From Rhizophagus irregularis (Eukaryota; Glomeromycota; Glomeromycetes; Glomerales; Glomeraceae): a DNA stretch of 64,000 nt. The position numbers and the translations under genes were made by a program. Shown here piece after piece: positions 10,961 through 22,385 of this stretch (positions within the stretch are counted from its first letter, which is position 1; the number at the start of each line of letters is the position of its first letter). The stretch lies in contig NC_089440.1 of NCBI RefSeq assembly GCF_026210795.1, positions 124,001 through 188,000 on the forward strand, written 5' to 3'. Below the pieces are notes generated by a model. The model had not been told where the DNA came from, did not search any database, and saw nothing but the letters and a program-made list of their open reading frames with translations.

Positions 10961-11808
10961 TCAGGGAATTCTATAGAGGTTTGATAGATAAGTTTGTAAA
11001 TGTTCTAACTTACTAGCAAAATGATTATAAGTACCTAAAATTTCGCTTATCTCTTTGACATTAACCTCACCAAAAAAGTCCTCCCATAAAAGTACTCTTG
11101 TTGGCGGGCTACCATTAGCCTTCGTAATGGCCTTCGATGTAGTACATCCTGGAGAATAAATGATGGGTGGCGGAATAAGCGATAACGCCTCTTCAAGACT
11201 AAGTACTGAAAAATAAAGACATGTTGAGGCAGTGTTAATTTTTCAATAAAAGTTATTGTGCGGATGGCGCAATTTATCAAGTCGGCAAAGTGGTATGGTT
11301 ATACAGGTACTGTAATAGGATATTTCAAATTTTTTGTGCACATGCCGCACATCCTTTCTAAAAAAGGTGTGTGCAAAATTCTGATTATGTGCGTTGCGCA
11401 CATACCACATACCGCACAGTGAAAAATAGTGTTGAGGTATTACAGGGTAAATAATGAAATTTATATACTGTAACTATTACTTACATATTGGTGACTTTAT
11501 GATAACATGAATATGTTCCTTGGGAGGTGTGACTGGAAAATACTTAGAAATCTTTTTTGTTGCGAGAAGTTCATCTTTATTCTGGAGTGAAAGACTTCTC
11601 AGCTGATCATCATGATCGTCAGGAATTTCCACTTTCCAAAAAGCCTGAGCTTGTCTGCATCAACATCAGCGAAATCAATTTGTTTTTCCATCTTGATGGC
11701 TTTTTTAAGATGGCCAACCAGCTTACTACCATCAATGTCAATGGGAAAGCATTTGTGGACGCATTTCCCTGAACAAAGCAGATAAGTGTAATGGTAGTTC
11801 GGTGACAT
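10961..11808 (-). pseudogene. Crinkler (CRN) effector gene with a frameshift in the N-terminal domain
   Basis: Exon 1 (11808-11485) starts MSPNYHYTYLLCSGKC and carries the CRN N-terminal ubiquitin-like hallmark: FPIDID, VGHLKKAIK, then FADVDADKLRLF. CRN proteins continue with a K-V-E-I-P strand. Here that strand (VEIPDDHDDQLRSLSLQ, then KISKYFPVTPPKEHIHVII) lies in another frame because of a one-base difference in a T-run near 11641-11646. A GTAAGT donor at 11484 and TTTTTCAG acceptor ending 11206 bracket a 279-nt intron. Exon 2 (11205 to TGA at 10961-10963) codes for LSLEEALSLIPPPIIYSPG and PTRVLLWEDFF, typical of the CRN linker. CRN proteins are modular host- or nucleus-targeted effectors. 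The C-terminal effector domain is missing or unresolved. Either this is a pseudogene or the T-run length is a sequence error. Confidence 0.75.
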
Positions 11809-14316
11809 TTTACGTTTTCCTTCTCTCCATCTTCAATGAGATTTCGCTTTACCTGTTGTAAGATTAGCAGTGCGTTAATAAGGAAAGTAATAACCGATTC
11901 CTCCTCCGGAATCGGCAGACCTTAACCAAGAGATTCCGTGCACGTAGCGAAGGTGAAAGCATTTCGGCAGTCCGATACGCTCTTCTTCCCCAGGAACGCA
12001 TCCCAAGGCGTAGCACACTTATTACACTCATTAATATTTTTACATTTCGTGAAAAATACTAACCTTTAATTCACTTTTTATTGAAAGTACCTTTTGCGCC
12101 GCCCTTGACTTGTCATCTAGGTTGTCTATTAATATTTCAATTTCGCAACCTAGGGAATGATTACATTCCCACACAGACGCGTCTGGACTTTCACTTTCAA
12201 AATATTCCCTCCACGAATCTACACACCATTCGGTGTAGGGTTTCTCCTAAAACGCATAATACTGAAGTTTTTTAAGGACTTCTTCTGATAACATTGCTGA
12301 AACAAAGTGTAAAGAAATTTTTTAGACGCGTTTTCAATGAAGCAGCAAACTATTTGTGAATCATATTAACAGGTCACTCACTTTTAATAAAGATCGATGT
12401 TTTGCTTATATTTAATTCGAAATATCGTTATTGTAAAATAATGAGGGGAATTTATGTGTTTTTTTGTTGTACAAATTTTTTTTAATAGAATAGCAATTAA
12501 TACAAAAAAGGTTTTTCAATCACAATATAAGCATTGTATTTAGTCGGATGTTAATTTTAAATCACACCGTGTAACGTCCAATTCATGTTTTATACTTTTT
12601 TTTATCGTATGCGGAGTAGTCTTAAATCAGTTGACCATAATATTTAAAGTATACCGTGTAACGTCTAATTCATGGTTTATACTTTTTTTTATCGTTTGTA
12701 GATTCGATTTTTTGTTCCTTAAAAGATAATCAATTTTAAGCTTTAATAATTAATTCCATGATCAGTAAATATAAAATCTATTAAGAAACTATATATCGTT
12801 AATAATAATACCCAACCGTAAATTACTAGAACATTGTAATGCCGTAGTATACCTAGTAAATTTATTAATTGTGGGGCGCAGTATTACATGTAGTCTTAGT
12901 GTATAAAATTTTAACTTATTTTTATTTTTATTTTAATTGGACCGAGAAGTCGTTAAACTAATAATCACATGGATTAAGGTAATTGGTCCGTGATGACCTT
13001 AAACTATTAGTCACGAGATTTAAGGATAAAAGAAGATCCGAAAGATACTAAATTGGATGAAATCAAGTGATCTGAGGTGTCAAGTGATTAATTTGTTGAT
13101 CACTACGTTAATATTATAAATCATAATTCAGGAGTTCATGATGATCAAATGGATACAAAATTAAGATAATGGAAATACTTTAAAATAATGGAAATACTTT
13201 AATAATTTAAATCCATGAATCGAAATTACGAATTTAGTTACACAAAAACAAACATAAAAGGGCGTGAAGATCAACTTTTGGAAAAGAGAGAAAATTAGAC
13301 GAATTTTGTTATGAATTATTTATTTTGTTATTTAATGTTATTAAACCAAGCATATTATTGTATTTATTTATATTATTAATAAAGAGTCATTTTGTTAATA
13401 CCTGAGGTGGCAAACATAATTCTCTATGGGCTCAGGTGTTACAACATCAATCATTGCCGATCATTTGCCCGATTATTTTGTCATTTTTAAGTTTTTGAAG
13501 ACCATTATCGATCAATTTTTCTTTTTTGAAAATATTTTAAATCATATTTAATTTTTGGATGTAATGTTGAATTAATTTTTTTAATTTTTTCTTCAACAAA
13601 TAAGATTCGATTTTGATTCGATTATCGATTCCAATCCCAGTACGGGGATTAAATAGTATGACAAAATTTAAACTATATGTGGGGCGTCAGGGGCCTGGAA
13701 ACTATAGATTTCAAGTTTGAATATTGTGTATAAAAGTTAATTGTCGTCGACAAATAAAATCGAGTAAACAGGAACATAAAAAACTGGTGTGTTAATAAGA
13801 TCGATAAGAACGCGATTAATGCGATTACATAATCGCGCCACTGGTTGAATAAGTATCAGTATATTAAATATCAAGTAAATATCAGGTCACATCGGAAAAT
13901 TGAAATTTGCCTGATATGCCTTATAAATATAAGGCAAGAATCGATATGCATATTGCATATGATATTACAATACATGTAATATAAAGAATCGGATTTTTTG
14001 CAAAAGGTTATTAATCATCCGATAAGTCATAAGTAATTTACTAGAATTTAACATTTTATATAACGTCAATATTTAAACTATATATTCCGGTTAAATTCAA
14101 ACGCGAAATTGTACTAGACGGCAGCAGACGCGTTTAGACTTCCTTTATATAAAATAATATGCACAGAATTAGATAATTAACAATTATTATTATTATTTTT
14201 TTTTTAACGATGACTTTATTAGTATCGACATCATTATACCCTCTAGTGGCTTGAGTTTCTACAACACGTTTCCTATTTACATTGATACTACCTAGTACCT
14301 ACACATTCTTTTCTCT
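11809..14316. other. Non-coding stretch with short direct repeats
   Basis: No supportable gene. It holds a duplicated block of about 50 bp (12555-12608 and 12641-12694, containing ACCGTGTAACGTC and a TTTATAC-T8-ATCGT core), a degenerate direct repeat around 12940-13025 built on GTCCGTGATGACC/TTAAACTA, and a perfect tandem of ATAATGGAAATACTTTAA near 13165-13203. The sequence around 13400-13445 resembles the end of an LTR, but I could not find a partner. Confidence 0.5.
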
Positions 14317-14557
14317 TTACCTACAATACCTGCAATAGATTTTTTTTCCACCATTACCAACCCTCGGATTCGCTAAACTATCCGTCGCATCAAAATATTG
14401 TTCGTCTTTCGACGCTCCAGATACGCGATTGTTCGAATTAATGGTTTGAAATCCCCCTAAACTTCCTTTTAATATCCCTTGGAGATAACTTGGAATCACA
14501 CATCCTAAAGAAAAACGATCGTTCTTTCGACATTGGCTATAGATAGCTTCATAATCT
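14317..14557 (-). CDS. Possible terminal exon of an unrecognised gene
   Basis: An open frame of about 80 codons runs from roughly 14557 to a stop at 14317-14319. It codes for KDYEAIYSQCRKNDRFSLG, IPSYLQGILKGSLGGFQ, a polar NSNNRVSGASKDEQYFD stretch and a basic, cysteine-containing end. The frame upstream closes with TAA just before 14557. Composition is coding-like against its AT-rich surroundings. An internal ATG at 14499 could start a 60-residue product, but the sequence before it also looks coded, which favours an exon or a relic. Confidence 0.3.
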
Positions 14558-14716
14558 TTTGTGAAGTGAAATTATTTTTATTTTTAGAGGTTTGGATATT
14601 TTTACTTATTTACGAGACGCCAATGAGTAGTTGATTTACCGTAATACAGTATACTAAATCGGGATCATTTTTTTTTATTTATTAAACACCCCTTTTTACT
14701 GTATTTTTTTTCTTAG

Positions 14717-15856
14717 AAATTTTTCAACGAACTGCCATTTCAGACTGGAGAGTTTAAAAAAATGGTTTTTAATTAGAAGGCGTATAGGAATTAAGAATAT
14801 ATATACTAACCTTCTATTTATTTTTGTTTAGCTTACAACTTAGACCGTTACGCTATTTAGGGTTGGTAAGCGAAAAAAAAAATTATTTAAATAGATATAC
14901 AAGAATATTTTTTTGGTAGCTTCCGGACCCTTTTAGACCGTCGGATACTATTTCGGACTGGTAAGCTTCGGAAAAAAGTTTTTAACTAGAAGGATACTAA
15001 CCTTCTGTTTTTTTTTCTTTTTTTTTTAGTAGCTTCCGGACTCTCTTGGACCGTTGGCACTATTTCCGACCGACGGGTGGTAAGTTTCGAAATTTTGAAA
15101 CTTTTTTTTTATATTTTTTACATTATATTGATTGATGGTTCCTTTTTCTCTTTTAGGATCCGGGATTCCAGTTTGCTTGGGTAACATCAATGTCATAAAT
15201 CTGAGAAAAAAGGGTGTAAAAGAAGGTGAGAACATCGCAAAGATGGATTAAACTTGACCAATCGTATGGTCATCAATGATAACGAAACTCATAGCGATTT
15301 TTTCTCCAATCGTATTTACTTGCATCTTCTCATTCACCTAAACGTAGTAGAGAAGATTTTTCCTCTGATGATGAAAGCCATCACATATCATTTATTTAAT
15401 TGACATTTATTATAACTAATGTAGATTCATCCTCCTTTGCCATTCATCTCTTCAGCATCTTGTTCTTCAATAAGCCGAAATTACCAAACATTCAAAATCT
15501 CTATTCTCTACTTGTAGACGGATATATGTTCTAAGAAAAGATGTTGATAAGTACGATGATCTAATAATCTCTTTTTTTGTCAGAAGTCAGGAATCGGAAG
15601 GTAAAAACGGAAATTACAAAAAGAAATATATTTCCGTTATTTACTTATTTTTTTTTTGTTATTAGAAACGAAATTCATACCTGCGGTCTGTTATGGTGTT
15701 ACGGGAACAGCTTTTTCTTTTTTTTTTAGATTCCTGGAATAATTCTTTGTGGAGTGGTAAGTTTTTTTGGGTGGGTATTAATGGCGTTATTAAATTTTAT
15801 TAACCACCTATTTTTTTTGTTTTTAGATTCCTGGGTATTCTGAATAATCCTTCATG
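14717..15856 (+). other. Series of short duplicated exon-like modules with strong splice signals
   Basis: Plus-strand blocks of 27-47 nt each sit between an oligo-T/AG acceptor and a GTAAG or GTATG donor: 14832-14865, 14920-14960, 15033-15079, 15730-15756 and 15827-15856, plus a block opening at 15157 whose donor is unclear. The canonical branch-point TACTAAC occurs before two of the acceptors (14804-14810 and 14995-15001). The blocks come in families: three share CTTCCGGAC or CTTACAACT, AGACCGT and a CTATTT core, and two start ATTCCTGG. A further copy at 14717-14752 has lost its donor (GGAGAG where others have GGTAAG). I could not join them into a long protein, so this may be a non-coding multi-exon transcript, a gene of microexons, or duplicated intron-exon debris. 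Confidence 0.5.
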
Positions 15857-15918
15857 GTATGTTTCTTCGTGTGGCGCTATCAATTATTTTGGATGGAAAC
15901 ACAAGTGTCAAATCAATA

Positions 15919-16107
15919 GAATAGAATAGAATAGAATAGATATATATAATAGAATAAAATATTACTATGTAATAATACAATAAATAAATAAACTGTTATA
16001 TCAGATATATAAATTAAAAATATGCTTATAAATATATAAAATTAGGATACATATCGGGGATATGGTTTGAGATATCAGAATACTCGCATATATATATATA
16101 TATATAT
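15919..16107. repeat. Microsatellites: AGAAT pentamers and a TA tract
   Basis: About four units of AGAAT/ATAGA lie near 15919-15940, and an (AT)n tract of about 20 bp near 16087-16107. They are simple repeats with no gene association. Confidence 0.8.
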
Positions 16108-16183
16108 CATTTCAGAATTGAATTGACGAGTATGATATTTGTAAAAATAGTATGATATGCATATGTAACTAATATGTAACTAC

Positions 16184-16330
16184 CCCAGTCGCACCGACAA
16201 AAATTTAGCGCAGGAGTTTTTACCTACTCGAAAAAAACTAAGTCTCTCAGATAAATATAAACAGTGAAACTCGGACGAGGTGATAAATTAAAAATATGTC
16301 ACGTGATCGCTAATTTTTGTCGGTAGTTCT
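16184..16330. mobile_element. Short inverted-repeat element, decayed MITE
   Basis: The left side reads CCCCAGTCGCACCGACAAA and then ATTTAGCG. The right side is the reverse complement of its inner part (CGCTAATTTTTGTCGGT near 16308-16325). The outer 8-10 bases at the right end have diverged. A related end lies at about 39208-39240, and the 241-bp element at 42759 also begins CCCCAGT, so these may form one family. No protein is encoded and no clean target duplication is seen. Confidence 0.45.
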
Positions 16331-16927
16331 AAAACTAAGTTCTAATATGTAACCGATCTGCGCCGAGATATCAGTATTGTACAGATTCTACCAGGTATAT
16401 GAAATCTGACTGGTACCTCATTATTCGATAAAGTCTGAAAAATTGAAAATTATAAATAATAGAATTATTTAATTTGTAATAATATTTATTTAAATAAAAT
16501 ATTTATATAATAAATGTAAAATTCAATTTTTTATAATAAATATATAAATACAAAAAATTTTAAAACTATAGAAAGAAATTACTTTAAAAAGTGTGTATTT
16601 TCTGCTAATATTAAAATACTAATATTTCAAAAAAAAAAAATTTATTTTACAAGAGATGGAGAAGCTAATTTTCTTATTATATGAAATCATTTGAATTTCC
16701 ATCATATTGGTCACATTTGTAACCCCAGGAAATTAAGCAGATAATCATGTATTTGGATAAATAATTAGGATAAATGATCTACAAAACCAGCTTTATCAAA
16801 TTATAACAGCATGTGTATATATTATAAACTGAAACTGGCCTATAATCAATTAGTGAAAAAAGAATTTGCTTAAATTACTTAAATTATTTATTAAAATATT
16901 AATTTATTAATTAGTATTTAGTAAATT

Positions 16928-18316
16928 TTATGCTTCTTCAATAGAATGAGTAAAAGTTGATAATTGATTACTATTGGTAACTTTTGTTACATCAAGAGAA
17001 TTTTGACCTTTATGATGTACCAATTCACTTAATAATATAACAATCAAAACTGTCAAGATAATTAAATTTGTACTTATATTAGCAATAAAAGCTTGAATTT
17101 TTGATAACAATAAAGTAGACCAAATTTGATCATGCCAAAATGCTAATATAAAACTTGATAATGACCAAAAAGCAAATGTCATTAATGCAGAATGATTAAA
17201 TATTTTCATTTTTCTTATATGATATTTAAATCTTAAATTTCTTAAATCAATTTCACTTCTTTCACCACCTCTTGTTAAAACATAAATTTTATGTATATTT
17301 CTTTCTTCTCTTCCATCTTCATCTCTAATTATTTCAGTAACATGAGTTTCTTGACATTCTTCAACAATCCCACCTTGTCCTTGAACCAAATCAAAACTTT
17401 GCATTGTCAAATTTATCAATAATCTTCCATATATACCATATCCTATTACTAAAATTATACATGAAATTCCGTAAGTAATTAATCTTGTTGAAGTAAATAC
17501 ATTTAATAAAAATCTATTATCTTTCATTCTAAAATATCCTGCTAATATTGCTGACCCAGATGCTATTATAATTAACGTAATTGATATTGTCCAATATAAT
17601 ATTCTTATTAAATATAAAGTTGGTACGCATAATGTCAAATTAGTTGTTGAAGGCTGATTATCAGAATAAGATGGTTGAAAAAATGCCATACGAGGTAATG
17701 TACGAAATACTCCCGCTAGATAAGTTATTACAGAAAGTTGAGCTGTTATCCATTGTGCATCTGATATCATTTCTCGATATATATAATATGTTGGAAGAAC
17801 ATCAATTATGAACGTTACGCTGCATACAATTCTCGCTATAAATAAAATTTAGAATTTATTCACATGATCTTAATCTAATTATTTAAATAAATAATGTTTC
17901 TTACCTATACCGCCTAGCATGGAAAATCCCAAAAACCCTTCTAATGGTGCTATTATTCCATTCGATAAAAGATTTAATTCTCGATGTGCTATTAGCCTCA
18001 TAATTAAGATTCCCTATAAATTAAGATAAATTAACTACCTTTTCTTATTTTTATCATTGATTATGCAGTATAAAAAACAGTACTTACTCCAGCCAATAGT
18101 GTGAAAATTGTTGCAGTTACTAGATTAACGTAATATGTTACTATGAAATATTGTGATTCATAACATTCGCTTATAAAGATTGCCCATCTAATGAATAATG
18201 AAGAATTTTTTATTAAATATGAAATTAAAGCGTGTGAACTTATCAGTGATCAATATTTTTACTTACTGACAATACATCTTACCGTTAATTAAATTTATAG
18301 GTTGAGATCGATTCAT
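16928..18316 (-). CDS. Seven-transmembrane protein, four exons, 388 residues
   Basis: The exons are 18316-18267, 18187-18088, 18013-17905 and 17835-16928; the joined length is 1167 nt and the phase closes at every junction. Donors are GTAAG-type, and the acceptors end AG after short AT-rich tracts. The product has seven hydrophobic segments, roughly residues 30-55, 72-96, 113-133, 155-182, 195-220, 285-305 and 320-345. A charged loop of about 60 residues between the fifth and sixth (DEDGREERN, then EIDLRNLRFKYHIRKMK) is probably cytosolic, and the tail is short and polar. Seven helices with a charged third loop fit a receptor-like topology, but I see no family signature, so the function is unknown. 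Exon 1 has an alternative GTAAGA donor 17 nt earlier that would break the frame; the GTAAGT donor at 18266 was chosen because it keeps it open. Confidence 0.75.
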
Positions 18317-20595
18317 ATTATATACCTTTTTTTTTCTAGAATTAATAATTATTTTTTTTTATTTTATTTTGTGTTACTTATATATATATATATCATTTTT
18401 TTTTATAATAGCGTAGTTGACATTCATAAAGAAATGTAGAATATCAACATAAAAAATATATATAAATTGAAAACTTTTGGAGCCTATTTATGCGTATTAA
18501 ATAAATATCTTTTGTGTAAAGTGTGTTATGTAAAGTGTGGCGGGAAGTTTTTATTCGGTTTTTTTCGCTGATTATTTATATTAGAATGGCGCCTTAATTT
18601 AAATTTTTTCGACCAAACCAAAAAAGAATATTATAAATTAATCCTATTTGTTTTGTTATCATTTATGTTGTGTAATTGATATTTATATGGGTGTGAAACC
18701 CACAAGCTTTTAATTTGTGTAACAAAGTTTAAAATATAACTAAGAGACATAACTAATAGGAATTGGAAAATAGCAAAAATCTAAAACAGATGAGATTTTT
18801 TATTGTCAAAATCATTCCATTTTCGTTTAATTGTTATCTTGCAGTAACATCAGCATTATTTTCTAAATATTTTTTATTTTTAATTTTTGACAATAATAAT
18901 AATTTCAAAACCACCGCATGTATTAACTTTTTACCAAATAAAAAAAATAAAACCAATTAAATTATATTGATGATCAACAAAACTTTGTTGCTAATCATTA
19001 AAAATATCAAACAAAAATAAATTACAATTGTATATTTCATTGGTAAAAAGTAAATTTATCGCAACAGATTTAACCGAGATCCTAATGTTTACATAACAGA
19101 TATTCGAAAATGATTGTCTTTTACGTATAATTGGCTATCTATTTCGAAGTAAGTTTTCGCCGAAACATTATTCCTTGTATTTTTTTTTTTTATGCTTCAA
19201 TCGAGATTCTCAATTTTCATATTACAATTTATGTTTAATGGATCACCAGGCAAAATTTTTCCGAAATAAGTATGTTGATATTTTCCGGCAAATCCGTCAA
19301 TTTTCCTTTGTGTTAGAATATTACATTCAAAAATTTGACCAAATGACGTGTAACAATTTTACTTAAAATCATGTGACGTAATATCCGACAATCCTACAAA
19401 TACTATGTAGATCTAATTTAACGTCACCAAAGTGGCAAAAATTAGTTTAACCAATCATATTCTAAATATTATTTATTATTTAATGACGAATAATTATATG
19501 CTGTAACATCATTATAACATCATGCTTTATATCCGATGTTTGCAGTAACAATGTCGTAATGAAAGTATGGAATGAAAAAAAAAATTTTCTATTTTGAAAA
19601 AAAGATTTTTCTTTATAGAATAAATTTGTTAATATGAAACTTTAAAAGTATTATTAATAAATACTCGCAGAATAATCTAATTAAATTTGTTTCAGATTTC
19701 AAAATGGTAAATAATTAAATGTCTCCTAATATGGTTTTATTTAGTCGATCCCTGGATCCATTGCGTTGTTCATCCGAAATATCTTAAAATGAGACAGATA
19801 TTATTCGTTTATAATGAAATTTAAAGAAATTATATATAGACAAAGAAAATATTAATATAATTTGAATTGAAATTTTCATTCTAGTGTAGTGTTTCGAGTG
19901 ATATCACAATTCCACATTTGGTACATCATGTCAAACATTGTGAGGAAAACCAGAATAAAGTTAACTAACCATTATTGAAAGAATTGAAATGTCGGTATTA
20001 AGCGTATAAATTTTATTAAAATCTTGTAATTCTCTCCTAAAAAGAGGTAAAAAGATATTTCACCAATAAAAATTTCGAATTTTGTATCGATTTTACATAT
20101 GAAAAATGCAAGATAAAACCTCTTTGTTTTTAAATTAAGCAAGGACCGACCTTGCTGAAGATTGTTGAATTAAGTGGAGGTTACAAAAGTTTCGGGAAAA
20201 GCAGATATAAATTCTAGAAAACAATGAAATAATTTCCAGTACCTAAACTAAAACGTATGTCTTCACTTACTTATTAGGAAAAAATCTGCGAATATCGGCC
20301 GAATAAGTACATCAAAAAATCCGAATAGGGTTTGAATTGTATCCCATAATGCATTTTAAACTATAATTTTGGTAAAAAAAAAAAAATATAGATATATATA
20401 CGCCTCCTGGTAAATTTGGAAAAAAAAAAAATTTAAATAATTTGTTGAATTTCTCCTTCCCTTTTTTTCTTCTTGACGTTAGATACGTCACTTTATTTAT
20501 AGGATTAAATATACCTACCTATATATAATTATACATAATTCGCCCCGGAAGGTGATAATATATATATATATATATACACATTCTTTTTAATAAAA
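18317..20595. other. Intergenic region between divergent genes
   Basis: AT-rich spacer between the minus-strand 7TM gene and the plus-strand secreted-protein gene, so it should hold both promoters. Two small plus-strand frames (18763-18960 and 19175-19366) lack coding character. A TA dinucleotide run at about 20556-20575 lies 20-40 bp before the next start codon. Confidence 0.4.
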
Positions 20596-21951
20596 ATGGT
20601 TAATTTCATTTTGAATTCATTTTTACTTTTTTTACTTGTTGGAATTGTTTCTTCAGCAGACTCATCAACTTTTGGCTCTGTTGCAGAAAATAATGGATTT
20701 ATACCATCAACTGACCTTCGTGGTTCTTTTAGTCAACAAAATGCAAATACCCAAGGATTTCATAAAGCAGATGTTTATTTTAAAACAAAGATACCATCAT
20801 TAAATCCTGATCAAAGTGGAGTATCAAGTATTAATTGTAATGATGGAAAAATTACTCTCGGTTTGAAGGAGCAAAATGATATCGATCAAATTAACAATTG
20901 GCCCGATAAAGTTATCTTATTAATTTCAGATAAATGGGAATGTTTTGGTAAAACTGAAACCCAATTTTTTATAGTTAGTGATAAGGTCATTGATGCACCT
21001 AATAAATCAGTGAGTTTTACTTCTGAAGAAAGTAAAATATCGGATCAAGCAGATGAATTCCTTATTAACGTTTCATGGGTCGATGGAGGTTCGAAAAAAC
21101 GTAACGTAAATCGTCGTAGATCACGTAAAAGAGCTCAAAATCTTGATATAAGCAAAAAATTAAATTTAAATGTTTTATTTGATGAAAAGACTGGAAAATC
21201 TTCAAAACCAAATATTCCACTTATTAAATTGGGACAAAATAATACTGAGGAAACTTTACTTTGTGCTAATTGTTTTGTAAACGGTGAAGCCACAATTAAC
21301 ATGATAATTGGTGGTAAATTTTTCCCCTTTAAATTAACAGATGCTACAATTTCTGTTAAAGGGAACATTAAGATGAACCTTGACTTTTCTATTAATGGTA
21401 AAGTTGGTGCTAGTCTTTCTCCCCCTGATATTCAACTTCTTAGTATTCCTTTATCTCCTCTCGGTATATCAAATTTATTTAATATTGGACCTTCGATAGA
21501 TCTTGGCGCTTCAGCTTCAATAACTGCAGATATAACAGGAACTCTTCGTACTGGAGGTGAAATTGACATACCAAATTTTAGTGCTAATTTCACTTTGATT
21601 GATGAGCCAAAATTTGTTCAATCCGGTTTTGATCCACAAACAAAATCACATGATCCAACTGTTGGTGTCACTATTTCAACTGGTATTAGTGGTTCGTTAA
21701 AGCCACAATTATCCTTTGGTCTTGATGTACTTAATGGACTTTTTCAAATTAAAACTGGGTTCCAAGTAAAAACAACACTTGGTACTAGTGTTTCAATTGG
21801 TAGTGAAAGTGGATGTAATGGAAATGATCAACCACATCTTGAAAGTACTCTTGTAGGTGATTTAGGTTTCTTTGTAGCAAAAAAAGACTTTCCTATAGTA
21901 AATTTACCATCCGTAACTTTATTAGATAAGTGCGTACCAAAAGTTGTTTAA
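20596..21951 (+). CDS. Secreted protein with DUF7029-like N-terminal domain
   Basis: This is a single-exon gene of 451 residues. A signal peptide (NSFLLFLLVGIVSSA) is predicted to be cut after about residue 21. Residues 55-160 resemble the fungal domain DUF7029: VYFKTKIPSLNP, CNDGKITLGL, then WPDKVILLISDKWECFG. A strongly basic run near residues 165-182 (KKR, then RRRSRKR) is a likely Kex2 processing site. The C-terminal 250 residues are beta-rich and glycine/serine-rich, with four late cysteines (CANC, then one C each near residues 405 and 447), and resemble the DUF7223-type partner domain. The role of the family is unknown; secretion and processing are inferred. It is cell-wall or extracellular by prediction. 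The start fits because the signal peptide begins at that methionine. Confidence 0.8.
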   Translation: MVNFILNSFLLFLLVGIVSSADSSTFGSVAENNGFIPSTDLRGSFSQQNANTQGFHKADVYFKTKIPSLNPDQSGVSSINCNDGKITLGLKEQNDIDQINNWPDKVILLISDKWECFGKTETQFFIVSDKVIDAPNKSVSFTSEESKISDQADEFLINVSWVDGGSKKRNVNRRRSRKRAQNLDISKKLNLNVLFDEKTGKSSKPNIPLIKLGQNNTEETLLCANCFVNGEATINMIIGGKFFPFKLTDATISVKGNIKMNLDFSINGKVGASLSPPDIQLLSIPLSPLGISNLFNIGPSIDLGASASITADITGTLRTGGEIDIPNFSANFTLIDEPKFVQSGFDPQTKSHDPTVGVTISTGISGSLKPQLSFGLDVLNGLFQIKTGFQVKTTLGTSVSIGSESGCNGNDQPHLESTLVGDLGFFVAKKDFPIVNLPSVTLLDKCVPKVV

Positions 21952-22385
21952 TTTAGATTTAGATGATATAAAATATTAGAATTTTGGGTTAATTTGGGTT
22001 AATTTAGATATAATTTCTCTTTTGTATAATAATTTATTATATACAGTATATAATTTTTAATTAATTACATAAAAAAAAAAAAAAAGGTTTTCAAATAATA
22101 AATATATAATCAAATAATTGAAAATTTTAAAATCTGCGTACATAAATAACTAAATAATTGAAATAAATAACTATTATGATAATTAATAGTTAAATCAAAA
22201 TCACATACAATTAACAAAATGGGTTCACCTTTGCTGCTATCTTTATTTGTTAAATAATATATAATACCACGTACAATTAAATAATTTGATGATCAAAAAA
22301 AAAAAATATAAAATACTTTTTTGAAATTATTTAGAACGTCCTCGAAATAATCTTCCCTCAAAGAATCCATCATCACAAAAATAAA

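Noticed and set aside
12081..12275. 64-codon plus-strand frame
   Set aside because: No domain, splice context or coding bias; it lies upstream of the Crinkler gene and looks like chance.
13380..13445. Possible end of a solo LTR (CTCAGGTGTTACAACA)
   Set aside because: No matching LTR start, primer-binding site or target duplication could be found.
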